Positions 25,012 through 35,765 of a stretch of DNA of 64,000 nt are shown piece after piece. The position numbers were made by a program, and so were the translations under genes. Position 1 is the first letter of the stretch; every line of letters begins with the position of its first letter. The notes below the pieces were generated by a model. That model saw nothing but the letters and a program-made list of their open reading frames with translations. It did no database searches and was not told the DNA's origin. Origin of the DNA: Vandiemenella viatica (lineage: Eukaryota; Arthropoda; Insecta; Orthoptera; Morabidae). The stretch is from positions 62,617,832 through 62,681,831 of the forward strand of contig JARYHS010013631.1 of the NCBI GenBank assembly GCA_031002005.1, written 5' to 3'.

Positions 25012-25421
25012 GGGGCGTCCATTAATTACGTGAGGTGTTTTTCTGGAATTCCGGACCGCCCCCCCCCTTTTCTGGTGAGACTTAGTGAGATCTGGTCCAA
25101 GCCCACCCGCCACCCCCCACTCTAAAACTACGTAAGATTATGACGGAGACCCCCACTACTAATCGACCTCATAACATTTTAAGACTTTTTTTTTAGGTCT
25201 CATGCTCCCCCTTCCTAACGTCGGTTTTTTTGACCAAATACCCACCTTAAAGTCGTCTTTCGCGTCATTTGTAGATTTTTTTTTTTTAGCTCAACAGTCC
25301 TATCAGAATTTCAAAACATCACGTGAGATTCAAGTTGACCCCCTCTCCCTTTGTGAAGTTTCGTGAGATTTTGCCGGACCCCCCGCCCCTATTTCATCTC
25401 ACGTAATTAATGGTCGCCCCC
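25012..25421. mobile_element. TIR MITE with TTA target duplication
   Basis: The left end is GGGGCGTCCATTAATTACGT and the right end is the complement of GGGGGCGACCATTAATTACG. TTA flanks both ends (25009-25011 and 25422-25424). The interior is rich in C-runs and has no coding frame. A second, inverted copy lies at about 58030-58387. A 3-bp TTA duplication fits PIF/Harbinger-type insertion. Confidence 0.85.
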
Positions 25422-25424
25422 TTA

Positions 25425-26814
25425 TAGCACCTATGATGTCATTTAAATTATTAGGATCTTTTGTGTAAAATTAACTGTCACATAGTGTAGTTTTCTGTAG
25501 TTATTGGACTAAGGATAAGAGTCCTTCCATCCCAAAGAAAAATGTTAACTTTGTACATTTGTATCGGTGTTAATGGGAAAATTATTGGTTGTTGCTTTAA
25601 AACGACCGTTTGACGGATTGAAACATTACACAGGGAAAGTGTTATGGAAACTATATTACTGGGTTTCACCAGGAAAGATAAGAAAAGTGAACTGACATGA
25701 TAGACACAAAGGTTAAAGACACACTGGAGAAAACCCCCATCTTGAAATGACAGTACTTCAGCTATGTTACTTGCAGAAAAGATGAAAGATGCGCGTAAAC
25801 GGCGTCGAGTAGATTTCAACAAATCGTCAGAGGCAAATACGTATGACCACGCGGTCGACTTTTCAAGCACATTGAGAGAATCGATATAATATGCTGTTAC
25901 AATTTCCCAGGCTCGTTCTATTTGTGGAAGCCTGGTGACGTACTATCTGGAGCACAACATTGAGTGGTTGAATTATGTGAGGATGTTAACACCGGAGTAT
26001 TTAATTCACTGTTGTAAGCCAAAATAGATTTATAGAACCAGAAGGTCACTATAAAGTTACAGGAGCCAGAAAAAAGAAATCGGAAGAATATAGCACGCTG
26101 ATGATGATGTGGAGGGAAAGTAATAGCTTGTCGTATGTTGCAACGGCCTTGATGGATTCGCCGATTGACGTCCGCTCGACTTCAGTAGCTGAGCCTTGTC
26201 CTGTCAGGGGTTGCTGGCGGCAGAAGAGAAATGTTAGCACCAGAAATGGCTTCCTTCCCCCTCTGGCAACGTTCCCGGCGGTTCGTTCTTTTTCTTGTAT
26301 TGTATGAAACTCGGAGTGCCGCTCGTTTTGGACGAGAGAGGGCCGGCCGCTCGCCTCTCAACCGCAAAGAAGAAAATCTTTTCACTTTGTGTCCGGGACG
26401 AGGGGTTAATATTATCGGTTTAAAGCGTGGAGCCGTGAAATAAAATCTGTGACAGCTGAAAGCTCAGATACACCCGCCAACAGAAAACGGCTTTTTTAGC
26501 GCCACACGGCGCAGTGCGTTAAAGGGCTACCTACTTCACAGAAGGAGGTGAGCGTAGTGGCACCCTGATTACGCATGAGGTGTTTTCCTCTTGGTATAAA
26601 TTAAATAAATTTGGTTCTGCATAAATTATCATAAATAAAATGATCAGTTGTATAAATTAATGATGCGAGGGATCAGGATGTTGCTTCGCAAATCATCAAT
26701 ACCGTTGTGCATCCAATGTAAATTTACATTTATTCCATGAGCAAGAATTAATCAAACTTACTCTTTAAAATGGTATGCAAACAAATGAAAACAAACTCTC
26801 GGCAGATCAAAAAG
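25425..26814. other. unidentified stretch
   Basis: A 130-codon minus-strand frame (25478-25870) and several overlapping frames at 26101-26443 match no family I recognise. Around 26250-26400 base composition rises in GC. No element ends are visible. Confidence 0.45.
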
Positions 26815-26960
26815 TGGTTCCATATCACTCCAGGCGAATGCCGGGATGCTTCCTTCAAAAGGCCATGGCCGAATTCCTTCCCGTTCTTTGTCCCCAGTCC
26901 CATCCCGCCTGTAATGACCTCGACGTCGACGGGGCGTAAAGCTATAAGTAAAAAAAGTTA
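26815..26960 (+). mobile_element. SINE-2, 5'-truncated copy
   Basis: The sequence reads in sense from the body (ATCACTCCAGGCGAATGCC, then GGGATGCTTCCTTCAAAAGG) through the tail (AATGACCTCGACGTCGACGG) to an A-rich end. The tRNA-like head is missing. Confidence 0.8.
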
Positions 26961-27408
26961 GTTCTTTTAAATGTTCTCAAGGTTCTTATGCACTTTGACT
27001 ATACACAGCAGGGGCAGTGAGGTTTCTAATGGTCGGCATTAGGTCTATTCAATACGAATATCATTTGCGGAGATCACAACTGGCGCTGTTAACATTTTGA
27101 CGAGACGGCGTCTGCCACGCCGCTTGTAGTCGAGGGCATTGAAGTATGACGGTCGACTGGCGTGATGTCTTCAGTTAAAAATGGTTAGGCAGCATATTTC
27201 GTAACTTACGCGCGCTTGTTGGAACTTGTCCGTCGTCGGAGACAACTGCTCCAACATGTCTGCTCGGCTTCCACCATGGAACATAGGTCGAAGTAAAACC
27301 ACACGAAATTAGCCACCGCACACACAGTCTGTCAGTCATAGGCTGACTCACGCGCGAATCACCGACTGAGCTGGAATCACGTGATCCTGCGCACGGAGTC
27401 TAGCATCA
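26961..27408. other. unidentified stretch
   Basis: I see no supported element. Direct flank of the Harbinger transposon. Confidence 0.5.
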
Positions 27409-27411
27409 TTA

Positions 27412-28989
27412 AGGTGCGCGCACACTACAGCAGGCCGCACCGCATCGCATCGGGTCGCATCGCATTGAGCGAAAATGCTACAACGCACATCTGGACGCAG
27501 CGAGTCGCATTTCTTTTGTCACCGCCTTCGGTTCTCGACGATTACTCAGCCGCTTCTGTACTGCAAATGGACACATCAGACAAAGGGCTCTTATTTTTAT
27601 ATATTCATTGAAGAAAATTAAGCAGAAAAGGGAATGGGTTTAATTTAAAAAGGAATTTTCTGCATTTCTTAGGCACATTAGATGGCAAACATGTTACAAC
27701 AGTTCTACAGAATTGCGGTTATCTTTATTTTTAATGCAGAAAAATGAACGTTTTTCATGGTTTTAATAGCCTTTTCAGTTGCAGTTGTATTTTGGTCGCA
27801 GGAGGATTGGAAAAAAAAAAAGAGATGGCAAAACATTTAGCTACAACAATTTAGGTGAGGCAATGGCTGCAGGAAATCTGAATTTTCACGTTGACAAGTC
27901 AGATAAAATGCAGTATGTAATAGTAGTAAATGAAGCTTTTCCCCTTTCGAGATGAGGCCTATTTCAGAATATCAGATAAAATGAAATGAAGAGAAACAAA
28001 CCTTAAATTACAGGCTCAACAAACTATGGAGGGTGATCAGTAACTGCTTTGGTGTTATAAGTAGAAGGTTTCAAAATCTATAAAGAAGAATGTCGGTGTT
28101 ACCTAATAAGATAAATAAAGTAATACTGGCCACGTGCTGCATTCATAACCTTTTGATTAACGATATCTCAATTGGGTTGCAGAAGATAATAACGATAGTG
28201 ACAACAAAGAAATTTCAATACTTGACTTACACAGGTTTCAAGGTTACATCAGAAATCATTAAGATTTGGAATAATTTCACAAAATATTTTTAAACAATTA
28301 GGTTAATTGGTAACACGAAGCTTTACAAGCGGGATTCAAAGAAAGTGATAGAAAATGATAATACACACGTAAAATAAACAAAAAGAAAGTACCAAACATG
28401 ACATACCTGGTTGTTTTAACTAGTTTCCTATTTCCTGCCAATTTTTTTTTTTTTTTTGTTATTATATTTTGCGTCTTGTAAATCATAAAACTCTTTGAAA
28501 GTCATTACTTATTCGTTACGTTTGAATAGTTTAAGTTAAAACATACAAGCAAAGAACAAGTGGGCATGAGCTAGAAATTTTATAATTGTTTCATCTTTAT
28601 TAAAGTTCATAAAGTAATTAAATTTTCAGATTGCAATTACTTATATTTTTAACAAAAATCATTCACCATCCTGCGTGCAAATTTGCAGCCAATTTTGTTG
28701 AAGTAATGGAGTTAGTTCACAGAAATAGGAACACACAAGTTACAAAAGTCAGTCAGTACTGTTGGAGCTCCTATCGCAAACATGGTCGCGACTGAGCGCA
28801 TCGAGGCGCACAGGCGGAAAAATACGCCTGGCCAAGCTATCCGGCAGTGCGACGCGATGCGGCCCGCCCCGCCCCGACTCGACCCGCCTCTGGTGTGCGT
28901 TACCCCATTAGAATCAATGTAAGCGATTGCAGACGCATTTCTGCGATGCGACGCGACGCGATGCGGCCCGCCGTAGTGAGCGCGGACCT
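27412..28989 (+). mobile_element. PIF/Harbinger DNA transposon, 1.58 kb, decayed
   Basis: The ends are inverted copies: AGGTGCGCGCACACTACAGC on the left against the complement AGGTCCGCGCTCACTACGGC on the right. Both continue into subterminal GCATCGCATCG-type repeats. TTA flanks both ends (27409-27411 and 28990-28992), the 3-bp signature of PIF/Harbinger. A broken plus-strand transposase lies inside. Confidence 0.9.
27650..28275 (+). pseudogene. PIF/Harbinger transposase (DDE_Tnp_4-like), frameshifted
   Basis: The plus strand, read across several phases, gives the ordered motifs of this DDE nuclease family. LGTLDGKHV (near 27672) is the first catalytic Asp region. After it comes an RDGKTF-type segment where the family has the second Asp (near 27820). 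VVNEAFPLS (near 27930) stands where the family has DEAF, so that Asp appears replaced by Asn. Then follow a LNYRL segment, a VISRRFQ segment and finally VILATCCIHNLLI (28126-28165), the family's C-terminal helix. At least three frameshifts and several stops separate these pieces, so no active enzyme is encoded. It sits inside TIRs with a TTA duplication, which supports the assignment independently. The N-terminal helix-turn-helix is not visible. Confidence 0.85.
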
Positions 28990-28992
28990 TTA

Positions 28993-31649
28993 CTTTCACA
29001 TGCTAAGACATCTCGCTCGCGAGTTTTCCCAGGCCCCCAAGGTCACGTGCTCAGGAATGGCGCTAGTTACCATTATTCAGCTATTGTCCCCATGGCCTGT
29101 TCTGCCCCTGGCCACAGCTTAATGTGCTACCTCTGACCTTGCAGCTTCACGTAAATGTACGTATCTCAATTTACAAGGAACTGCTTCTGCTCACAGTTGA
29201 CACATTACACGCGATACGACTTTAAGGCAGTTACCTGCATTCACATAGAGTGCTCAAAGGATGGACATGAGAGATCTCAGGTTACACAAGCAATTTTTCC
29301 CAAATATTGGTGCCTTCTCTGTCCTAAATATGGGTCAAGTAGGGGAGGGCTGAAAATTTAAAGGACACATAACGACCTTCACATCCGCTTTGTACGGCGT
29401 AAATGCTCCGTAGTTAAGATTTCATTTTCAACTCTACGTCTACTAACGACAGAAGCTGATTTAGCCTTCGCGGTTTATTTACAAGCTATCTTATACGCAT
29501 TTATTTCCTTTTTTAGAGCATAAGGAAAAGAGTGAACGTTTATAGTAACCATGTGGTGTGCATGGGAAAGCTAACTTGTTCCAGTATGTACGCTTTACTT
29601 GCAGTTGTTTATGATTAATACATTTAGCTCAGAGGAATTATCACCTGTCTGAAATAGTTCAGTTCTCGGCTTCATTATACTGGATCAGGTTGTTCTGATT
29701 GTGGTTGTCAGCCGGTGTCCATTGCACATTTCACAAACCAAAACTGCTGTTATTCTACATACCACAAGTTTCACATTTCGATGACAGATGGCAACATATC
29801 CGCGCCACCATTAGAATAATTTCCTCCGACGGTAGACGCAGCAACAAACCTCCAAGGCGAGCAAAGCTACCCGCACGAGTCTCCGGCAACGAAAACTTAA
29901 AAAATAAAAATAGAAATAAAGAGGTACGAATAATATTCAAGAACACTGAGCTGAATAATTATTCTACATTTCACAAACATGTTCTACTACATAATCACTA
30001 AAAGAGTAACGTAGAAACAGAGATGTAAATATTAAAAATTTATGAGAGTATGGTAAAAATGATTAACATGAAAGAGCATATTAATAACTAGTTTGATGTA
30101 ATCGAGTGAAAAGTATGTCGCAAACAAAAAAAAAATATCGTTCATTGAAAGAAAAGTAACAAACTACTTAACTCCGATATACTGATACATCGCCACAACA
30201 TGGTTGAAAATTAAATTCAAAGCCCTCCTACCAATCGAAAGTTAAGAGAACACATTTTTTTCATTTGATAATTATTAATTCTGCTTAGAAACGGTACAGT
30301 CTTGTAATGCGGCAACATGAAAAATGGAAGATAGTAAATGTAGCAATATTAATCAAATGTGATAAATGTTCATATCTGTAAATAATTCGAATATTATGAA
30401 ACTGAGTGAGCAACATTATCATGCAGTGTAGAGCTAGCACGGAACACCTAAACGTATTAATGAAAAAAAGCAAAAAAGAAAACATGAACATTTAAGTAAA
30501 CATCTGTTGAAACTCACCATTCGATGTCTGTAAATGTACAGCACATATCCGATATCCGAATAAAGGTGAAACGCCTATGTCATAAAAATGTTTTTCTAAG
30601 TTAGTTGAAAAAGACTAAGACATCACAATGGAACCTAAGGATAATAACATATTATTAAAAGGCTTATACAATTCAAGGCAAATTTCAACACTCCTTCTGC
30701 TTGCTAAGGCATAAATTGTGCATAAGGGGAGATGTAACCAATCAGAGCTCCAAAAATTGATTTTTTGAAAATTACGTTTTCGGATTAGATGGTTGTTTTT
30801 CTGTATTGTGTGAAAGTTTTAGGATTTTAACTCAATTGGAAGTATTTTTAAGATAATGTTTTATCTGTCCCTATCAATTATAAAAAATACAAGTAGAAAA
30901 TCTTCTTAAATTTTGAGAGCTATTTTCTCAAATGTCTATTTTTTAATTGCTAGGAACAATTTTCTCAACATCTACAACGAATTCAGAGCTGAAATTTTCA
31001 GGGAGGACTTATAGATTGCAGGGAGAAATATTTACGAAGTATTGTGCATCCTTTAATTCATTTGGAGGTTTTAGGGATGTTTATATTGAAATTTTTACAA
31101 CAAAAATTAAAGTATAAATTTGATTTTTCTGTATTTTCTCCACTCTTCATATAATTAGATATATTTATATACATTTAATGGTGGAAAAGTGTGAAACAGT
31201 ATCTCTTATTATTTTACTGAAACAGGGACCTCTATCGGGAGAGGTAAAAAAATATTGGAAGTGACTATACAAGTGATATTTTCTCAGACAGAGTCAGTAT
31301 ACTATCTCATAGAAGGGAGTAAACATACGACAATAAGTGTTTCAGTCTTTTATATTGTATATGGTGACCTTTCAGATGTTTTAAAGCCAGCTGTGCGTTT
31401 TCGGTTACAAACCTTCTTAATGATTCCTGAGCTGTCAACAAGAAGTAAAAACGTCATCAAAAAGTTTATCCGTTTTTAATTTTCCTCCATAACTTGCGAA
31501 TATCGAATGCCAGCAAGGAATAATCCAACGACTGTTTAATATGGCAGCGGAATTCTGGTTTCCTTCGCTTATTGAGTTTACGAGTGCCGCCTGTTGACTC
31601 CCTGATAACGTGTCTGGTTGGGGATCCAAGATAACCACTCCAAATCCCC
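28993..31649. other. unidentified stretch
   Basis: No supported gene or element. The frame at 29699-30001 (100 codons) is unrecognised. 30720-31250 is strongly A/T-rich without termini that I can pair. Confidence 0.5.
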
Positions 31650-31840
31650 TCCTCGATTGGAATTTAAAAAATCCTTATACCACCTTTCACTTCGGGCAGA
31701 GCTCGCTTTATTATGTGAAGTGAGCTAGAACGTTTCCACGATCCGGATTGCACGTAAAATCTGGTTGTCATCACAAGGATGTAACGACAAATTGAAACGC
31801 CGTCACTGGGTTATTAAGACTATACGAAAGAATAATTGGA
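31650..31840 (+). mobile_element. old SINE-1 fragment
   Basis: The body blocks align in order with SINE-1: GGAATTT, then TTTCACTTCGGGCAGAGCT, AGCTAGAACGTTTCCACGAT and GGATTGCACGTAAAATCTGG, ending GTCACTGGGTTATTAAGAC. They are much diverged, and the head is lost. Confidence 0.6.
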
Positions 31841-32594
31841 GTATTTCTGATGTGCAAATGTACCAGTTTGATGATGTATAGTCTACCAGTAATTATATGC
31901 GTATTCCACGTCACCGAGCAAAACTGGTAAGTTATTTCTTAGAACCGTGGTGACATATGCAGATTACATAACATCGTCAAGTCTTCTTCGTTGTTTGTCG
32001 TAATTATTTTTTTGAATGACACTGTGTTTTCCAAAATAAGTTTGCGTTGCAGTCAATGATTAGTTTTTTGACAAAAATTATCAGCTCTGTTGAGCCCTAG
32101 ATTTGGGTGAGTTTCAACAGTTTTGTTATTCCCTTTTTGGGAGGTACATTGCGCAATCTACTTAACAAGTTGGAAGTCGACATGACGGTGTACGGCAAAA
32201 ACCAAATGATTGAATCACTCCAGACACAAGCAAGAGACTCTGTAAAAATATAAAATTCATAATAGGGTAACAGATTCTTAGGCTGTCATTCGTACTAAAC
32301 AAAGGTAGGGATGATAGTAAAAAAAAAAAAAAAATGTATTGACTGGAAATATTGGTGTATGATTACGGAAAAAGAGAAAAGATCTTTCTTCACGACAATG
32401 TACTCGTAACATCTATTTTTCCTTGGACTTTACTTCCTGTCGACTGAAAACCAAGCGATATTCAACATGCAATTTTCAACAAGCTTGCATGAGAAGTAAA
32501 GTATTTCTTTAGCCACCTACTGTGGCTAGAGACTAAGATCTCACCTCTTATTCGCCTTTACGTCATGACTTGCCGCTGTTCGGGACCAAGGTAC
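31841..32594. other. unidentified stretch
   Basis: No supported feature beyond an A16 run near 32320. Confidence 0.5.
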
Positions 32595-32597
32595 TTA

Positions 32598-33122
32598 GGG
32601 ACCATCCACACATTACGTCACACGAATTTCATGATTTTTGGACCCCTCCCTCCACCCACGTCACAGGTTGTCACATTTGTGGGACCCTCCCTCCCCTGGT
32701 GTGACGTCACATATTTTTCAATTTTCAATTTATAAATTAAAACAGCGCTTCCAAAATGATTTATGTATTTCTAGTTAAAAAATAATATGAAGAATAAATC
32801 AAACATTAAAGAAAATATTTAAAAAAAACATAAAAATCGAATTAATGATACAAAATTGAGTCATCATGTGCCCATGGATTTTGAACCTATTCCTTGATAC
32901 CGTACATATTGGCATAATAGTCCTTCATTCTTAATTTCGATAGTGTTGGGTACATTCGATGCGTCAACATCATCTTCATCTTCCGTCACGAGCGAAAAAG
33001 TGATACAAATTATGCATGTGATGTCATAAAGTTTATGACACGTCCCCCCTTTGTCACACGTTGTCACACTTTGTTGACCCCCCCCTTTTTTCAAGGTGTG
33101 ACGTAATTTATGGATGGCCCCC
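32598..33122 (-). mobile_element. TIR element with CATCCAYAMATTACGTCACAC ends
   Basis: The left end is GGGACCATCCACACATTACG and the right end is the complement of GGGGGCCATCCATAAATTAC. It is preceded by TTA but followed by TAT, so the duplication is imperfect. Subterminal TGTGACGTCAC motifs recur. The minus strand of the interior (about 32870-33000) carries a short coding remnant, DDVDASNVPN. It matches the equivalent place in the relative at 59947-60756, where the plus strand gives EDVDKSNVPN. A common parent transposase C-terminus is therefore inferred. Superfamily not certain; TTA/TAA flanks point to PIF/Harbinger. Confidence 0.75.
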
Positions 33123-33335
33123 TATATTCTTTTTCCTATAGAAATTCGACAACTCGGTGAAATTCCACTCTCCCTTCATATAATTGAAATGTAATCTTCA
33201 TGAGTTTGATGCCGGATAATGGTGTGGAAACACGAGCTGTCGTCATCCTCAGCTCCTGTGCGATCGCTTCGACAACTAGACCCGCAATGCTGATCCAAGA
33301 CGTCGACGCTCTTATATAGAAACTATTGGTCATAT

Positions 33336-33590
33336 GCTCGTACTACAGGGACCACCCGTTGGCCATCACTGCTGGAATGGGCCTCTGTGCCCGCACTCGT
33401 TGGCTCGGTGCGGTTTCCTTCCCTCATCTCAGCGCTGTTTGGTGGATAAGAAAGCCGTAGAAATACGATTGAATAACGGCGTGTTAAGTAAAGACACGGG
33501 AGTGTGGCTCTGTGATGCCTGGAGATCGACAATGGCAATTCTTAGGGAGGAGAGTGAGGCGCCACCGTTAAATAATTCTCAGTAAGAGGC
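33336..33590 (-). repeat. possible LINE 3'-end repeat, copy also at 34865
   Basis: GTTGGCCATC, GGCCTCTG and a CCTTCCCTYATCTCAG block occur in the same order at 33351-33435 and 34878-34955. In the second place this sequence lies just past a LINE ORF2 C-terminus, so both may be 3' ends of the same LINE family. Confidence 0.4.
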
Positions 33591-33594
33591 TCAC

Positions 33595-33904
33595 GTGCGG
33601 TGTGGTGGCTCAGTGGATAAGCGTCTGACTGCAGTTCGAAAGATCCCCGGTTCGAATCCTTGTCTTGGCGGGAATTTTCTAAGGCGCTTAACGCGACATT
33701 CACCTCTGGCACAGCTTGTTGTGTAAAGTTAAGTACACCAAAACGCTTCCGTAGTTCGGATTCCACGTTAAAGTGTAGGTCCCCTGTACCCGGCAGGATT
33801 GTCGGGTTAGGTTAAGCCGGTTTGTAAGGGGCGAAATGCGCAGCTAATAAAAACCCTGTCTCCAGGTCATTACGACCACACGGAATTATTATTATTATTA
33901 TAGC
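33595..33904 (+). mobile_element. SINE-1, most complete copy
   Basis: The tRNA-like head has both internal Pol III boxes: A-box TGGCTCAGTGG (33606-33616) and B-box GGTTCGAATCC (33649-33659). The SINE-1 body and a (ATT)n tail at 33886-33902 follow. GGCTCAC flanks it on both sides (33588-33594 and 33905-33911), a short target duplication. The tRNA fold is not closed at the acceptor end, so this is a SINE, not a tRNA gene. Confidence 0.88.
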
Positions 33905-34151
33905 GGCTCACAATGCACGGAGTATGAAGCCACCAACCAAACAGGCGGGACGCTACAGAGAGGCGCTCGCAGCAAACGCGATTTTTTTTTTTCGACTCTA
34001 CTTCTATTTTCGCTATATTATGTATTCGGGGATCTCTTTATTAGTACTCTTTGAAGGAAAATTGGGTGTGGGTGTCAAGATATCCTTTTTTTTTTTAATG
34101 AAAAACCTTTCTGGGTCCATATCTTATATTTTTGTCTCGTTGTTGGATAAG

Positions 34152-34810
34152 TTAGGTCAGCAGTTGGATGATCTGTTCAAGCTGCTGGTCTCGGCGTAGT
34201 TCCTTTCCTCCTCGGCCGTCTGGGAGCCGGCTGTCGTTGGCTCGGCCGATTGGTGGTCTTGCTGGTTTGTTGCGTCTGCTTCCTTCTGATGGACGGTTGA
34301 GGCTGAACTGGAGTTTACTCCTTATGGTGGCAGCTTGAAGCTTCCTCCTCACAAGGCATCCCATGTAACTGGCTGCGTGATCAGCGCCGCATTTTGTACA
34401 CTTTGATGTGGCTATAGCCATGGCCATGTCCGCTGTAGACACTTCGTATTTGTGACTTGCAGTTCTTCCCTTGGTGTCGAAACACTGACACCGGAAGCAC
34501 TGTATGACGGTGGTCTTCTCCTTGGGAGCATTCTTGTGTGCTCTACTTGGTCGGTTCTTAGTTTACTGGGTAGCTGGCGGCTTGGTCTCTGTTCGGCGTC
34601 CGGCCCCGGCTTGATGTTCCCGTCCAGGGGTGAAGTCACAGATTCTGGGTCTGGCAATTGGTTTGCAGACTGCTTGATCATGTGTAGGGTCTTCTGGCCT
34701 CTGAGTCTTTCAATGGTTGTCTCGAGGTCCTTCTGGCTCGAGCATATGGCGAGGAGGACTGGCTTTGCCAGCCAATCATGTACCAGGAGAGTGGTGACTT
34801 GGCGTAGCAT
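34152..34810 (-). pseudogene. LINE ORF1 (Jockey-like Gag) fragment with zinc knuckles
   Basis: On the minus strand two phases together give a CCHC zinc-knuckle region: a FRCQCF segment near 34490, then CTKCGADHAASYMGC (around 34345-34395), followed by a basic RRKLQAATIR stretch. Zinc knuckles of the form CxxCGxxHxxxxxxC before NYRGC-like sequence are characteristic of ORF1 proteins of Jockey-clade LINEs, which bind RNA in the transposition particle. The upstream part is hydrophilic and Pro/Arg-rich. The frame changes between the upstream part (34412-34810) and the knuckle part (34152-34442), so it is broken. A second, diverged relative lies at 35766-36862 in the same orientation. Confidence 0.65.
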
Positions 34811-35091
34811 GTCTGGGATGGCACCACGTTAAGCGGCTGATGTTGCTGCTAGCAGTTGAACCAGTGCTCCTTCGGTTGGCCATCGTTGTTCCAATAGGCC
34901 TCTGTACCCTCCTTAGATTGGTGGGGCATCCTTCCCTTATCTCAGTGTTCGCCACAGACTAACGTTAACCTGGTGGCAGGGTTCCCGGAGTAAGGAGAAG
35001 TTCTTACAGTTACACGTATCTCCTTACAGTCCAGGTATATTCAGGTTTCATCATCGGTGTAGCATAATGGGAATAGTCAGCTCCATGTTGA

Positions 35092-35345
35092 TCATTGTAA
35101 TAGGAGGTGGTCTGGCCACCTTATGTTGTCATTATAGTGTACGCTATTGCCAAGGCTGGCTATGAATCTCTTATCATACCGCGCACACTTGTAGAATGTG
35201 ATGGCTATTTGCGTGAAACGTTGTTTAAAGGTTTGTAAACCGCTGACTTGGTGCAAGACAGCAGTAGGAGTTTCCCTGGGGAGTTTGTAGGCAAACCGGA
35301 TGGCCCGGTTTTGCACCATTTGAAGCTTTTTGATATGTATGGTCG
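35092..35345 (-). pseudogene. LINE ORF2 C-terminal fragment (Jockey-like)
   Basis: The minus strand encodes about 75 residues ending with a stop at 35092: WGNAA, then KLQMVQNRAIRFAYKLPRET, then VSGLQTFKQRF and a YKCARYDKRFI segment. This matches the region after the reverse transcriptase in Jockey-clade ORF2 proteins, where WGNAA and xxxLQxxQNKxLR motifs are standard. No catalytic domain is present, so it is a 5'-truncated remnant. It lies between two ORF1-like fragments of the same orientation, so this block is not a single simple element but probably two nested or rearranged copies. Confidence 0.7.
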
Positions 35346-35692
35346 CTGCATTTCCCCACGTGTTGGTTTCTTTTTTTGTTTTTTCGCTGCCTCAACGGCG
35401 TTATGTAGCCCAGCTACTGTCTGTAGCTTTATCTACTGTATCATATTGGTTGGTTTTGGGAACATAATATACACGTTAGGGAAAAACCCAGCTTTGGCCA
35501 TTACATAATGACCTTAGAGGGAAACCCTTGCTTATTCTTATCGCCTGGTGGGGATGAGCGTAGTTAACAACTGCGTGAGCAGTTGTACGACCATCCCTAG
35601 TTGATTTTCTTGTGGCTGGCATTGACATGTTGTGTAGATGCTCATCGTGTCTGGTTAGGTGGTTATGATTGGTCAGGTGGCCGTGGGGGGTC

Positions 35693-35762
35693 TTGTTGTT
35701 GTTGTTGTTGTTGTTGTGGTTTAAGGGCGCGACGACGGCGAGGTCATTAGCGCCCTTGGGTG
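35693..35762 (-). repeat. (TTG)n microsatellite joined to a SINE-type tail
   Basis: Eight TTG units (35693-35717) abut GGTTTAAGGGCGCGACGACG and GCGAGGTCATTAGCGCCC. On the minus strand this is a SINE tail block ending in an (AAC)n run. It resembles the SINE-2 tail (GACCTCG.CGTCG) but is a distinct subtype. Confidence 0.6.
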
Positions 35763-35765
35763 GTC

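Noticed and set aside
25478..25870. 130-codon minus-strand frame as a gene
   Set aside because: Composition is hydrophobic and low in signal, no family is recognisable and no splice or promoter context is seen.
28712..29122. Arg-rich frames on both strands
   Set aside because: They come from the GC-rich subterminal repeats of the Harbinger TIR.
33606..33660. Possible tRNA gene
   Set aside because: A- and B-boxes are present, but the acceptor stem does not close and the sequence continues into a SINE-1 body shared with two other copies.
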